Shown here: piece by piece, positions 1-8,876 of the stretch
How positions within the stretch are numbered: the first letter of the stretch is position 1
Layout of the letters: every line of letters begins with the position of its first letter
Notes under the pieces: model-generated
Told to the model about the DNA's origin: nothing
The model's input: the letters and a program-made list of their open reading frames with translations, nothing else
The model's database searches: none
DNA from: Geofilum rubicundum JCM 15548
Lineage (GTDB): Bacteria; Bacteroidota; Bacteroidia; Bacteroidales; Marinilabiliaceae
Direction of reading: 5' to 3'
NCBI RefSeq assembly: GCF_000974365.1
Contig: NZ_BAZW01000042.1
Span: 1-36,331, forward strand
Length of the DNA: 36,331 nucleotides
Program-made: the position numbers and the translations under genes

Positions 1-792
1 CAGTGGGAGCGGGAAGAGGGTGGTGGTGGACGTACACGTGTTATCAGCCATGGAGCGGTGTTTGAAAAGGGAGGAGTGAATACTTCTGCGGTGCATGGAA
101 AGCTGCCGGCTTCAATGATGGAGTATCTGAAAACAAAGCATGATCGTTTTTTTGCCTGTGGGTTGTCACTGGTTTTGCATCCCCTGAATCCCTATGTGCC
201 GACGGTTCATGCCAATTTTCGTTATTTTGAGTTGTATGATGAAGAGGGAGAGGTGGTTGATTTGTGGTTTGGGGGTGGAAGCGATCTGACGCCCTATTAT
301 TATTATGAGGAGGATAAGGAACATTTTCACGCCACCCAAAAGAGGGTCTGTGATGAGAAGGATGAATCCCTTTATCCACGCTTTAAGGAGGCTTGTGATC
401 ACTATTTTTATAATGCGCACCGCGGCGAGGCTCGTGGAATAGGGGGTTTGTTTTATGACTATTTAAGGTCTGATAACGCCCGCAATGGCCGGTTTTGGTT
501 CGACTTTGTCACTTCCTTGGGACGGGTGTTTTTGTCCTCTTATCTGCCGATTGTTCAGCGGCGCAAGGATCAGGACTTTGGCGAACGGGAACGCTATTGG
601 CAGGAAATACGGCGGGGCAGGTATGTCGAGTTTAATCTGATTCATGATAAGGGGACCCTCTTCGGGTTAAAAACGAAGGGGCGCACAGAGTCCATTTTAA
701 TGAGCCTGCCGCCCCGGGTGCGATGGGATTATGAATTTCAACCGGAACCCGGAAGTGCAGAAGAGGAAATGTTGTTGGTGCTGCGGCGGTAA
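1..792 (+). CDS. hemF: Oxygen-dependent coproporphyrinogen III oxidase, 5' end outside window
   Basis: Converts coproporphyrinogen III to protoporphyrinogen IX by two O2-dependent oxidative decarboxylations in the cytoplasm. The frame is open from base 1, and the residues before the GTG at 58 (WEREEGGGRTRVISHGAVFEKGGVN) match the conserved HemF N-terminal region, so the gene starts upstream of the window and 58 is not its start. Family motifs follow: HANFRYFE, then WFGGGSDLTPYYYYEED, then HRGEARGIGGLFYDYL. The C-terminus (ESILMSLPPRVRWDYEF) is complete and ends in TAA at 790-792. hemH follows on the same strand after a 170 bp repeat-rich gap. Oxygen dependence implies at least microaerobic heme synthesis. 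Identification is secure. Confidence 0.95.
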   Translation, partial: QWEREEGGGGRTRVISHGAVFEKGGVNTSAVHGKLPASMMEYLKTKHDRFFACGLSLVLHPLNPYVPTVHANFRYFELYDEEGEVVDLWFGGGSDLTPYYYYEEDKEHFHATQKRVCDEKDESLYPRFKEACDHYFYNAHRGEARGIGGLFYDYLRSDNARNGRFWFDFVTSLGRVFLSSYLPIVQRRKDQDFGERERYWQEIRRGRYVEFNLIHDKGTLFGLKTKGRTESILMSLPPRVRWDYEFQPEPGSAEEEMLLVLRR

Positions 793-830
793 AAATGATT
801 ATCTTTAGGGAGGGGAAGGTTATTAGGTGA

Positions 831-862
831 TTAGGTCAATAGGTGATTAGGTCAATAGGTGG
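831..862. repeat. Two tandem copies of a 16 bp unit between hemF and hemH
   Basis: The unit TTAGGTCAATAGGTGA (831-846) is followed directly by a copy differing in the last base (847-862). A partial unit precedes it (822-830). It runs into the G-rich 9 bp repeat that starts at 875. No reading frame explains it. Tandem duplication by slippage is the simplest origin. Confidence 0.85.
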
Positions 863-874
863 AGAGGGGAGGAA

Positions 875-910
875 GGGGTAGATGGGGTGAATGGGGTAGA
901 TGGGGTAGAT
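875..910 (+). repeat. Four tandem 9-mers GGGGTAGAT with a G-quadruplex pattern, upstream of hemH
   Basis: Four consecutive 9 bp units (GGGGTAGAT, GGGGTGAAT, GGGGTAGAT, GGGGTAGAT) place four G4 tracts at 875-878, 884-887, 893-896 and 902-905, each separated by exactly 5 nt. This satisfies the standard G-quadruplex consensus on the coding strand, and hence in any hemF-hemH transcript. The last unit ends 52 bp before the hemH ATG. That the structure forms, or has a role, is inference. Confidence 0.85.
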
Positions 911-962
911 TGGGTTGGTGGATGGTTGTTTTATGATGGATGAATTTTTTAAGTTATAGTTT

Positions 963-1985
963 ATGGCGAAGCGTATTATATTGTTGACAAATTTGGGGTC
1001 CCCTGATTCTACTTCGGTGAAGGATGTGCGGCGGTATCTCAATGAGTTTTTGATGGATGAGCGGGTGATTGATGTGCCCTATTTGGGTCGACTGTTGCTG
1101 GTTCGTGGTATCATTACGCCCTTCAGGGCGCCTAAGAGCGCCGCTAAGTACAAGACCATATGGACCGGGGAGGGATCACCCTTGATTGTCATTACCCACC
1201 AGTTGGCTGAGAAGGTGAGGGAGGTTGCACAGATGCCCACCTATGTCTGCATGCGCTACGCCCATCCAACTCCTTTGTCGGCCTTCAAAAAAATAGTGGC
1301 CGAGCATCCCGATGCGGAGGAAGTGGTTCTCTTTCCCTTGTATCCGCATTATGCCATGAGTAGCTACGAGACCGCCGTAGAGTATGTGAAGGAAGTCTGG
1401 CAGAAAGGGCGATATCCCTTTGAATTGAAAATCGTTGAGCCCTATTATGATCAACCCGACTACATTGAAGCCTTAGCGGCTTCCATTCAGCCTTTTATTG
1501 AGGAGAAAAAATACGACCATGTGCTCTTTAGTTACCATGGTGTTCCGGAGCGTCATATCTTCAAGCGCGATCCTACCGGCCAGCATTGCCTGAAGACCGC
1601 AGATTGCTGTCAGGTTAAATCGCCCGTGCATGCGACTTGCTACCGACATCAGGTCATGGAAACCACCCGTTTGGTGGCCGATAAACTCGGACTCACCCGC
1701 CATTCCTTCAGTGTGTCCTTTCAGTCGCGTCTGGGAACCGACAAGTGGTTGTCTCCGGCCACATCAGATGAACTGGCCCAATTTCCGGCGCGTGGTGTAA
1801 AAAACCTATTGGTGGTTAGTCCTGCCTTTGTCAGCGACTGCCTGGAAACCCTTGAAGAGATTCATGTGGAAGGCCGTGAAACCTTTATGGAGGCCGGTGG
1901 TACCCTTTACACCACCGTACCCTGTCTCAACAGCAACGATGATTGGGTGGAGGCCGTGGTAAAAATGATAAAAGGTGACTCGTAA
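963..1985 (+). CDS. hemH: Ferrochelatase
   Basis: Inserts Fe2+ into protoporphyrin IX, the last step of protoheme synthesis. 340 residues, normal for bacterial ferrochelatase. The N-terminus LLTNLGSPDS, the catalytic-histidine motif FSYHGVPERH (His192) and FQSRLGTDKWLSP are all present. Between His192 and YRHQ lies a cysteine-rich stretch with C209, C215, C216 and C226. Some ferrochelatases carry an iron-sulfur cluster, but these positions do not let me say that this one does. ATG at 963 is the only sensible start; no strong Shine-Dalgarno sequence is visible. The stop codon lies inside a terminator hairpin. hemF is directly upstream. No protoporphyrinogen oxidase gene sits beside it. Confidence 0.96.
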   Translation: MAKRIILLTNLGSPDSTSVKDVRRYLNEFLMDERVIDVPYLGRLLLVRGIITPFRAPKSAAKYKTIWTGEGSPLIVITHQLAEKVREVAQMPTYVCMRYAHPTPLSAFKKIVAEHPDAEEVVLFPLYPHYAMSSYETAVEYVKEVWQKGRYPFELKIVEPYYDQPDYIEALAASIQPFIEEKKYDHVLFSYHGVPERHIFKRDPTGQHCLKTADCCQVKSPVHATCYRHQVMETTRLVADKLGLTRHSFSVSFQSRLGTDKWLSPATSDELAQFPARGVKNLLVVSPAFVSDCLETLEEIHVEGRETFMEAGGTLYTTVPCLNSNDDWVEAVVKMIKGDS

Positions 1986-2010
1986 ATACGAGCCACCTTT
2001 TATTTCCTTT
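1971..2010 (+). terminator. Rho-independent terminator overlapping the hemH stop
   Basis: AAAGGTGACTCG (1971-1982) pairs with CGAGCCACCTTT (1989-2000), leaving a 6 nt loop and one A-C mismatch. A T-rich tract (TTTATTTCCTTTTT) follows. The hemH TAA at 1983-1985 lies in the loop. The neighbouring gene is convergent, so termination here makes sense. Confidence 0.8.
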
Positions 2011-2017
2011 TTGAATT

Positions 2018-2044
2018 CGTGATCCGCTTCGCTCAAATCGTGCG
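2018..2044 (-). repeat. Possible degenerate copy of the 15.1 kb palindromic element
   Basis: Read on the minus strand, this segment contains TTTGAGCGAAGCG preceded by CCGCA. It matches 18 of 24 bases with the loop of the inverted repeat at 15,092-15,173 (CCGCATTGTTTGAGCGTAGCG). Both lie between convergent genes. A two-copy comparison by eye is weak evidence, so the call is tentative. Confidence 0.4.
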
Positions 2045-2142
2045 GTTTTCTTAGGAAATGGTCAATGATTATTTTACACCTTTTTCCTGAGGCGGGAATT
2101 AATTTCTATTTTTTTAGGTTGGCATTAACTTACCTGTAAGAT

Positions 2143-4181
2143 TTACCAGATAAGGGCCCGGTCTTCCGGAGCAATGAAACGTCCGCCGTCCGCAAGCTCA
2201 AAGGCCTGGTAAAACTCTTCCAGATTATAAACAATGCCGTTGACCCGTGCTTCACCCGGTGAGTGAGGCCCTTCGTTCAACTGCTGACGCATCCGTTGCT
2301 CACGCATGTGATTGCGCCATACCTGGCCATAAGAAATAAAGAAACGCTGCTCAGGCGTGAATCCGTCAATGGCTTCGGGACGCCCGTCCTCATTCAGCTT
2401 ATTCTGCAAGGCCTGAAAAGAAATGTTCATGCCACCCAAATCGGCAATGTTTTCGCCAAGGCTCAATTTTCCGTTAATCGAAAGGCTGTCAAGTATCACA
2501 TAGTTGTTGTACTGATTGACCAGTACTTGTGACAGCGTATCAAAACGCTCACTGTCCGCTTCTGTCCACCAGTCGCGTAAATTACCATCCGCTGCATACT
2601 GGCGCCCTTTATCGTCAAATCCGTGGGTCATTTCATGGCCAATGACCATGCCAATGGCACCAAAATTCATGGCATCGTCCCCTTCCAGATAAAAGAAAGG
2701 TGGCTGAAGAATGGCCGCCGGAAACACGATTTCATTCATCGTGGGGCTGTAATAGGCATTCACCGTTTGGGGCGACATAAACCACTTGTCGCGATCCACC
2801 GGCTGGCCAATTTCACTCAGGTTCTCCTGTATTCGGAAGGCCCTTGCCGCCAATACATTCAAAATGTAAGCCTGCTCCTTAATTTCCAGATCGCTGTAAT
2901 CCGTCCATTTATCGGGGTACCCGATTTTTACGTTCATGGCGGCCAATTTGGCATAAGCCTGCTCTTTGGTGGCTTCGCTCATCCATTCAAGCTGACCAAT
3001 TCGCTGGTGGAAGGCTGTGCGCAGATGTTCCACCAAATCCACCATCCGTTCCTTGGCCTCGGGTGGGAAATAGCTTTCCACATATTCTTGTCCAACCGCT
3101 TCGCCCAGGTTGCCGTTGAGTACTGCAAGTGCCCGCTTCCAGCGGTCACGCTGCACTTCACTGCCGGTCATCACCGTTCCGTAAAAAGCAAAATTGGCCT
3201 CATCAAAGGCTTTGTTAAGATAGGCGGCAGCACCGTTCAACAGGTTCCACTTCAGGTAAGTCTTCCAATCTTCCAGCGAGGCACTGTTTAGTAAGTCCGA
3301 TGCTGCTTTGAAAAAGTCGGGCTGGGCCACATTCAATTCCGTAAAGTCGACATTTCGGGCCGACCAGTAGGCGTCCCAATCCAGTGCCGGTGCCAGTGTT
3401 TTTAATTCACTGACCGTCTGTTTGTTATAAGTGGCGTAAGGATCACGGCGGGTTAAGCGGTCCATGGAAGCTTCGCCAGTTCGGTTTCCATCTCCATGAT
3501 GGTCTCCCTGGCTTCTGCAGCTTCCGCTTCAGAGGCGCCGGCAAGGACGAAAATGCTTTCAATGAAACGCTCATAGTTCTCACGAATCTCTGTGCTACGG
3601 GCGTCATCTTTCAGGTAGTAGTCCCTGTCTGACATCCCCAACCACCCTGTCCCACCAGAAGCAATCATCATTTCTGTGTTTTTGCGGTCCTGCGCAGCAC
3701 CCATGCCGAACAAGGCGCTAAAACCCATTTTATGCATGTTGGCAAGGGCGGTCGAAAGCGCCGCTTTCGACTGTATTTGGTCAATGGCATCCAAAAAGGG
3801 CATAAGCGGTGTAAGGCCTTGCTCTTCTAAGGCCACCGTGTCCATGGCACTGTTGTAAAAGTCACGTACCTTTTGACGGTTACTGCCTGGCTCGGCCGTT
3901 TCATCGTTACGAATGGCGGTAAGCAGATCTGACAGTTTTTGCTCATTTTCTTCGTTCAACTGTTCAAAAGCTCCGTAGCGGCTGTAGTCATCAGGAATGG
4001 GGTTGCTGGCCAGCCACCCGTTGTTCACAAACTGGTAAAAATCGTCGCCGGGGTTAATCGTTGCATCCATGTGGGCCGTGTTGAGTACCGATTTTGGAGT
4101 ACCATCCGAGCAGGCCCCCAGCGTAGTCGCCATGGCAATCATAAGCAGAGGAAGTTTTTTAATGGTTTTTTTTCTGAACAT
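2143..4181 (-). pseudogene. M13 family (neprilysin-like) metallopeptidase lipoprotein, one-base frameshift
   Basis: Zinc endopeptidase of the M13 family, probably anchored in the envelope as a lipoprotein. The N-terminal part has a signal peptide and lipobox (TTLGAC). The C-terminal part has the zinc motif HEMTH, ENIADLGG (third zinc ligand Glu), NAYYSPTMNEIVFPA and the terminal NLEEFYQAF region. The two parts lie in different frames: the first runs out at ELAKLPWTA (stop at 3453), the second continues as MDRLTRRDPYATYNK. Adding one G to the minus strand near 3470/3471 gives ELAKASMDRLTRRDP and one frame of about 679 residues, the usual M13 length. ATG at 4181 is preferred over the TTG at 4187. 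True lesion and sequencing error are both possible. Confidence 0.9.
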
Positions 4182-4335
4182 GTTCAATATGATTAAGTGG
4201 TAAACGTTTGATTTATAAACGGAAGGTTAAGATATAGCTCATTAAAGCAACTTCTAAAAATACTGGTTATGAATTTCTCAATAGGTGAGAATTGTCATGT
4301 TGTTTCCCGACAGAGTCCCTATTAAGTTTTTTAAC

Positions 4336-4366
4336 ATTGCATTCCCTGATTTAGCTTTTATCTTTG
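4336..4366 (+). promoter_or_regulatory. Bacteroidota-type promoter of the HelD-like helicase gene
   Basis: The -33 element ATTG (4336-4339), a 19 nt spacer and the -7 element TATCTTTG (4359-4366) match the phylum consensus TTTG-N19-TAnnTTTG with one change. The transcript would start near 4373, about 25 nt before the ATG at 4398. A GGGAG Shine-Dalgarno-like sequence lies 6 nt before that start. Confidence 0.7.
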
Positions 4367-4397
4367 TACGCTCATTTGAAATGATAAGGGAGTCGAT

Positions 4398-6470
4398 ATG
4401 TTTAACCGAACAGAGCAGGATGAAAGAGGATTTTTAACAGCAGTAATTCTTAAGCTGCAGGACACTTTGGATCGCCTGAATGGGAACATTCAGGGCGTAT
4501 CTTCCGATGTGAAAGCGTTTAAAGCGTATTTGTGGGAGCATCAATCCGACATGGATCATGTTGAAAAAGTCTCTGTGCGTGAATCCATTACCCAGGCAGC
4601 GCTGACGGGAGAATCGGCCGTGGAACGCCGCAAGCGCATCCTTAAATTGATGGATACCCCCTGGTTTGGTCGCATCGACTTTAAGGAAAAAAAGGCCCAG
4701 AAAGAAAGACCCATCTACGTGGGAATCCATAATTATACAGATGACGTTTCCCGACAAATCATCATCTATGATTGGCGGGCACCTGTTTCCTCCATGTTTT
4801 ATGACTATGAGTTGGGGCAGGCCCAATACGAGGTGATGGGTGAGACCATCGAAGGCTTGATTGAATTGAAGCGCCAGTTTCGGATACGTCAGGGCAGGAT
4901 GGAGTATATGCTTGAGAGTTCTTTGAACATCCACGATGAGGTGTTGCAGAAAGAATTGAGCCATACCTCTGATGAGAAGATGAAAAACATCGTGGCCACC
5001 ATCCAGCGTGATCAGAATGCCATCATTCGAAATGACGATGCCCTGGTACTGATTATACAAGGCGTGGCCGGATCGGGCAAGACCTCCATTGCACTGCACC
5101 GCATCGCCTTTTTGCTTTACAAGCACAAAGGTGAAATCAGCTCCAACGACATCATGATCATCAGTCCCAATAAAGTCTTTGCCGATTATATCTCCAACGT
5201 ACTTCCTGAACTGGGGGAAGAAAAAATCCGGGAGATAGGTTTTGAAGCGCTCATGGACCAGCAATTAAATGGCAAAGTGAAATTTCAGAGCTTTTTTGAG
5301 CAGGTGTCGGAAGTCATTGAGGACAAGCACCCGGACGTGTCAGAGCGCATCGCTTTTAAAGCCACTTTTGATTTTGTCAATCAAATGCGGCGTTATTTGA
5401 CCCATATTGAGAACAATTACTTTGAAGCCAACGACGTGGGGGTGGCCCATCGTTATTTTGTACCGCGTGCTTTTGTCGGGAAGCGTTTTCAGGGCTATCA
5501 CCGATTGCCTCTGGCCCGTCGGTTCGAGCGGGTGGCCGAAGATATTGTGGCCGAGATGCGCTTCCGGCACCAGGCCGACCTGAAAGCAGCTGATGTCAAC
5601 CGGGTGAAGGCCGATGTCAGGAAAATGTTTCGCCATACAACCATCCAGCAGTTGTACAGTGATTTTTACGGTTGGATGGGAAAGCCGGAAATGTTTAAAA
5701 AGCGGACCCGCAATGTGCTGGAATATGCCGATGTGGCGCCCATGGTTTATTTGAAAATGCTTTTCGAGGGCGCCCAGATCAACACCGAAGTCAAGCACCT
5801 GCTGGTCGACGAAATGCAGGATTACACGCCCATTCAGTATGCCGTTCTGGCCAAATTGTTTCCCTGTAAAAAGACGATATTGGGCGATGCCAGTCAATCG
5901 GTCAACCCTTACAGTTCGAGTAATTCGGCCGACATAGAACGGGTTTTTCCGGGGGCGGTGAGCATGCAGTTGAATACCAGTTATCGGTCTACTTTCGAGA
6001 TCACCGACTTTGCCCAGAACATTTCGCGCAATGTGGATTTGGTCGCCATTGAACGACATGGCCAAAAGGTTGAAGTCGAGGCTTATAAAAATACCGCTGC
6101 TGAAACGGAAGGTATTCTCAATGAAATTACCGACTTCAGGACCTCCGGTGATAATACCCTGGGTATTATCTGTAAATCACAGAAGCAGGCGGATGCCTTG
6201 TATGCCTTGTTGCGACCTGATAACCGGGATGTCTATGTGCTGACCTCCGAAAGTGTGGCCTTCCTCAATGGCATCGTTATCACGACGGCCTATCTGGCAA
6301 AGGGATTGGAATTCGACCGGGTGATGGTGGTGCATGTGACCGACAAGAATTATCACAACGAAGTGGACCGCAGCATGCTGTATGTGGCCTGCACCCGGGC
6401 CATGCACCAGCTTAAAGTTTCTTATGTGAAGAAGCCCAGTCCCCTGCTTGATTTTGCTATTGAAAAGTAG
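4398..6470 (+). CDS. HelD-like UvrD/Rep superfamily 1 helicase
   Basis: 690-residue ATP-dependent superfamily 1 helicase-like protein. HelD proteins bind RNA polymerase and recycle stalled complexes; that role here is inferred from family. Seen: an N-terminal helical region, Walker A GVAGSGKTS (residues 222-230), Walker B LLVDEMQDYTP, motif III LGDASQSVNPY, motif IV LNTSYRS, motif V TAYLAKGLEFDRV and motif VI YVACTRAMHQL. The short N-terminal arm before the ATPase core, and the absence of a nuclease domain, favour HelD over UvrD, PcrA or AddA. It is slightly shorter than Bacillus HelD. It is transcribed alone from its own promoter, divergent from the M13 gene. A perfect 21 bp palindrome lies inside it at 6150-6170. 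Confidence 0.85.
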   Translation: MFNRTEQDERGFLTAVILKLQDTLDRLNGNIQGVSSDVKAFKAYLWEHQSDMDHVEKVSVRESITQAALTGESAVERRKRILKLMDTPWFGRIDFKEKKAQKERPIYVGIHNYTDDVSRQIIIYDWRAPVSSMFYDYELGQAQYEVMGETIEGLIELKRQFRIRQGRMEYMLESSLNIHDEVLQKELSHTSDEKMKNIVATIQRDQNAIIRNDDALVLIIQGVAGSGKTSIALHRIAFLLYKHKGEISSNDIMIISPNKVFADYISNVLPELGEEKIREIGFEALMDQQLNGKVKFQSFFEQVSEVIEDKHPDVSERIAFKATFDFVNQMRRYLTHIENNYFEANDVGVAHRYFVPRAFVGKRFQGYHRLPLARRFERVAEDIVAEMRFRHQADLKAADVNRVKADVRKMFRHTTIQQLYSDFYGWMGKPEMFKKRTRNVLEYADVAPMVYLKMLFEGAQINTEVKHLLVDEMQDYTPIQYAVLAKLFPCKKTILGDASQSVNPYSSSNSADIERVFPGAVSMQLNTSYRSTFEITDFAQNISRNVDLVAIERHGQKVEVEAYKNTAAETEGILNEITDFRTSGDNTLGIICKSQKQADALYALLRPDNRDVYVLTSESVAFLNGIVITTAYLAKGLEFDRVMVVHVTDKNYHNEVDRSMLYVACTRAMHQLKVSYVKKPSPLLDFAIEK

Positions 6471-6737
6471 CCATTTGTCGGTTGAGCCGCTTCTATCGCC
6501 CTGAATCTTCCCGCTATTGGATGGTTTATCCTTTCTTAACAGTTTTAGGGACCCTGATGGGTCTTGTTGGCTTGACCTTCTCGGCATTTTAGCGTAATAT
6601 GCCAAATGGTTTGGCTTTAAAGACTCAAAAAAACATCGGTTTTAAGCATTCTCTTAAAAAATGGTGTTGGTAAAAGGTCGGAAAGGTTGAATGACCATGA
6701 AGGTTTTGATAATAAGAATTGTAAAGTCTACAAATAG

Positions 6738-8873
6738 ATGGAAGATAAAAAAATAACGACATGGCCTGGTAAACCTTATCCCTTGGGAGCTGCCTTTGAT
6801 GGCAATGGGGTCAATTTTGCCCTTTTCTCGGATAATGCGCACGGCGTGGAGTTGTGTCTCTTCGATGCCAAAGGCAGGGAACAACGAATCAAATTGGATG
6901 AACGCACCCATAATCACTGGCATGTCTATGTGCCCGGATTGGCGCCGGGTCAGCGCTATGGTTACCGGGTTTACGGTCCCTACGAACCGCATAATGGTCA
7001 CCGTTACAATCCCAATAAGTTGTTGATTGACCCCTACGCCAAGGCACTGGACGGGGTCATTGAGTGGAGCGATGCCTTGTTTGGGTACCAATTGGGGCAT
7101 GCGGACGAGGATTTGTCTATGGATGAAACCGACAGCGGTCCCTTCTTGCCCAAGTGCATCGTTATCGAAGATGATTTTAATTGGGACGACGACCGACGAC
7201 TGGATATTCCCATCCATAAGAATGTCATTTATGAATTGCATGTAAAAGGGTTTACGAAGCAACTGCAGGAAGTGCCTGAGCACTTGAGAGGCACCTATGC
7301 CGGATTGGCCCATCCGGCCACCATTGCCTATTTTAAGCAGTTGGGTGTGAATTCGGTAGAGTTGTTGCCCATCCATCAGTTTGTGGCAGACCGGCGTTTA
7401 AAGGATCAGGGGCTGACCAATTATTGGGGCTACAACACCCTTAGTTTTTTTGCACCCGATGTCCGCTATTCGTCCTCAGGCATGAAGGGCGAACAGGTGT
7501 GGGAATTCAAGCAGATGGTGAAAGATTTGCATGCCGCCGGCATTGAAGTCATTCTGGATGTGGTTTACAACCACACCGGTGAGGGCAGTCATGCCGGTCC
7601 CACCCTCAGTTTCAAGGGCATCGACAATGCTTCCTATTATCGGTTGAAAGAGGAGGATAACCGCTTCTATATGGATTATACCGGTACCGGAAATACTATG
7701 AATACCGTTCATCCGACCATTCTGCGCTTAATCATGGATAGTTTGCGCTATTGGGTCACGGAGATGCATGTCGATGGCTTTCGCTTTGATTTGGCCCCGG
7801 TTTTGGCCCGCGAATTTGATGATGTGGATAAGTGGGGCTCCTTCTTTGATGTGTTGCATCAGGATCCCATTTTGTCGCAGGTCAAACTCATTGCAGAACC
7901 ATGGGATTTGGGTGAAGACGGCTTTCAGGTGGGCAATTTTCCTGCCGGATGGCTGGAATGGAATGCCAAATACCGCGATTGCATGCGCGATTTCTGGAAA
8001 GGAGAAAATGAAATGTTGCCCGAGTTTGCCAACCGAATCACGGGCAGTTCGGATCTTTATTACGATAATTGGCGAACCCCCACGGCCAGTATCAACTTTA
8101 TTACGGCCCACGATGGTTTTACCCTCCGCGATTTGGTTTCTTATAACAAAAAGCACAACAAGGCGAATGGTGAAAACAACAAGGACGGAGAAAAGCACAA
8201 CCGTTCCTGGAATTGTGGCATAGAAGGTCCCACCGGTAACCGGGAAATTCTCCAGTTACGCGAAACCCAGGTGCGCAATTTTTTAGCTACCTTGATGTTG
8301 TCGCAGGGGGTACCCATGCTGGTAGCCGGTGACGAAATGGGGCGTACACAGCAAGGCAATAACAATGCCTATTGTCAGGACAACGAAATTTCGTGGACCG
8401 ATTGGGCCAACAAGGATGACAAGCTGATTGATTTTGTGGCTTCCCTGATTAAATTCCGCCTGAGACATCCGGTTTTTTGTCGCCGAAAATGGTTTAAATA
8501 CCAACCCATTAAAGGCAAGGACGTGACCGATATTGAATGGTTTACGCCCGAAGGGGAAGCCATGAGTGAAGAACACTGGAATTCAACCTTTGCCAAATCG
8601 TTGGGCGTTTTCCTGTCGGGCGACGGACTTTCAGCCAAGTCTGATAAAGGGGAAAATTTGTTGGATGATAGCTTTTATCTGCTGTTTAATTCGCACCATG
8701 AAACAGTGACCTTCAACTTGCCGGATGAAAAATGGGGTGGCCCTTGGGTGAAAATAATGGACACATCTGACGGTTTTTTCTCAGAGGATGAAAAGGGGGA
8801 GTCCTTTTTGGCCGATTCCGATGTTCAGGTGCCGGGCCGGTCAGTCCTTTTATTTTGTCATTTTAGAGAGTAG
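6738..8873 (+). CDS. glgX: Glycogen debranching enzyme (GH13_11)
   Basis: Hydrolyses alpha-1,6 branches of glycogen or limit dextrins (GlgX/TreX type), releasing linear maltodextrins. 711 residues: an N-terminal CBM48-like domain (about 10-105), then a GH13 barrel. Catalytic triad: Asp351 in DGFRFDLA, Glu387 in LIAEPWD, Asp459 in TAHDGFT. VILDVVYNHTGEGS is the first conserved region. In this operon (treZ follows 3 bp after the stop, then treY/malQ) it takes the place of TreX in the TreX-TreY-TreZ pathway. ATG at 6738; no convincing promoter was found in the 267 bp upstream, which holds nothing else I can identify. Confidence 0.93.
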   Translation: MEDKKITTWPGKPYPLGAAFDGNGVNFALFSDNAHGVELCLFDAKGREQRIKLDERTHNHWHVYVPGLAPGQRYGYRVYGPYEPHNGHRYNPNKLLIDPYAKALDGVIEWSDALFGYQLGHADEDLSMDETDSGPFLPKCIVIEDDFNWDDDRRLDIPIHKNVIYELHVKGFTKQLQEVPEHLRGTYAGLAHPATIAYFKQLGVNSVELLPIHQFVADRRLKDQGLTNYWGYNTLSFFAPDVRYSSSGMKGEQVWEFKQMVKDLHAAGIEVILDVVYNHTGEGSHAGPTLSFKGIDNASYYRLKEEDNRFYMDYTGTGNTMNTVHPTILRLIMDSLRYWVTEMHVDGFRFDLAPVLAREFDDVDKWGSFFDVLHQDPILSQVKLIAEPWDLGEDGFQVGNFPAGWLEWNAKYRDCMRDFWKGENEMLPEFANRITGSSDLYYDNWRTPTASINFITAHDGFTLRDLVSYNKKHNKANGENNKDGEKHNRSWNCGIEGPTGNREILQLRETQVRNFLATLMLSQGVPMLVAGDEMGRTQQGNNNAYCQDNEISWTDWANKDDKLIDFVASLIKFRLRHPVFCRRKWFKYQPIKGKDVTDIEWFTPEGEAMSEEHWNSTFAKSLGVFLSGDGLSAKSDKGENLLDDSFYLLFNSHHETVTFNLPDEKWGGPWVKIMDTSDGFFSEDEKGESFLADSDVQVPGRSVLLFCHFRE

Positions 8874-8876
8874 TAC

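Noticed and set aside
831-910. Possible CRISPR array
   Set aside because: Units of 16 and 9 bp are contiguous without spacers, and no cas gene is present. It is simple tandem repetition.
2623-3291. Long plus-strand open frame (222 codons) inside the M13 gene
   Set aside because: It is antisense to conserved M13 motifs, has no family resemblance, and arises from codon bias on the other strand.
4182-4187. TTG start for the M13 protein at 4187
   Set aside because: An ATG two codons on (4181) gives a normal lipoprotein signal peptide, MFRKKTIKKLPLL.
4434-5264. Long minus-strand open frame (276 codons) inside the helicase gene, with another of 241 codons at 5340-6065
   Set aside because: Both are shadows of the HelD-like gene; low-complexity composition, no start context, no recognisable domain.
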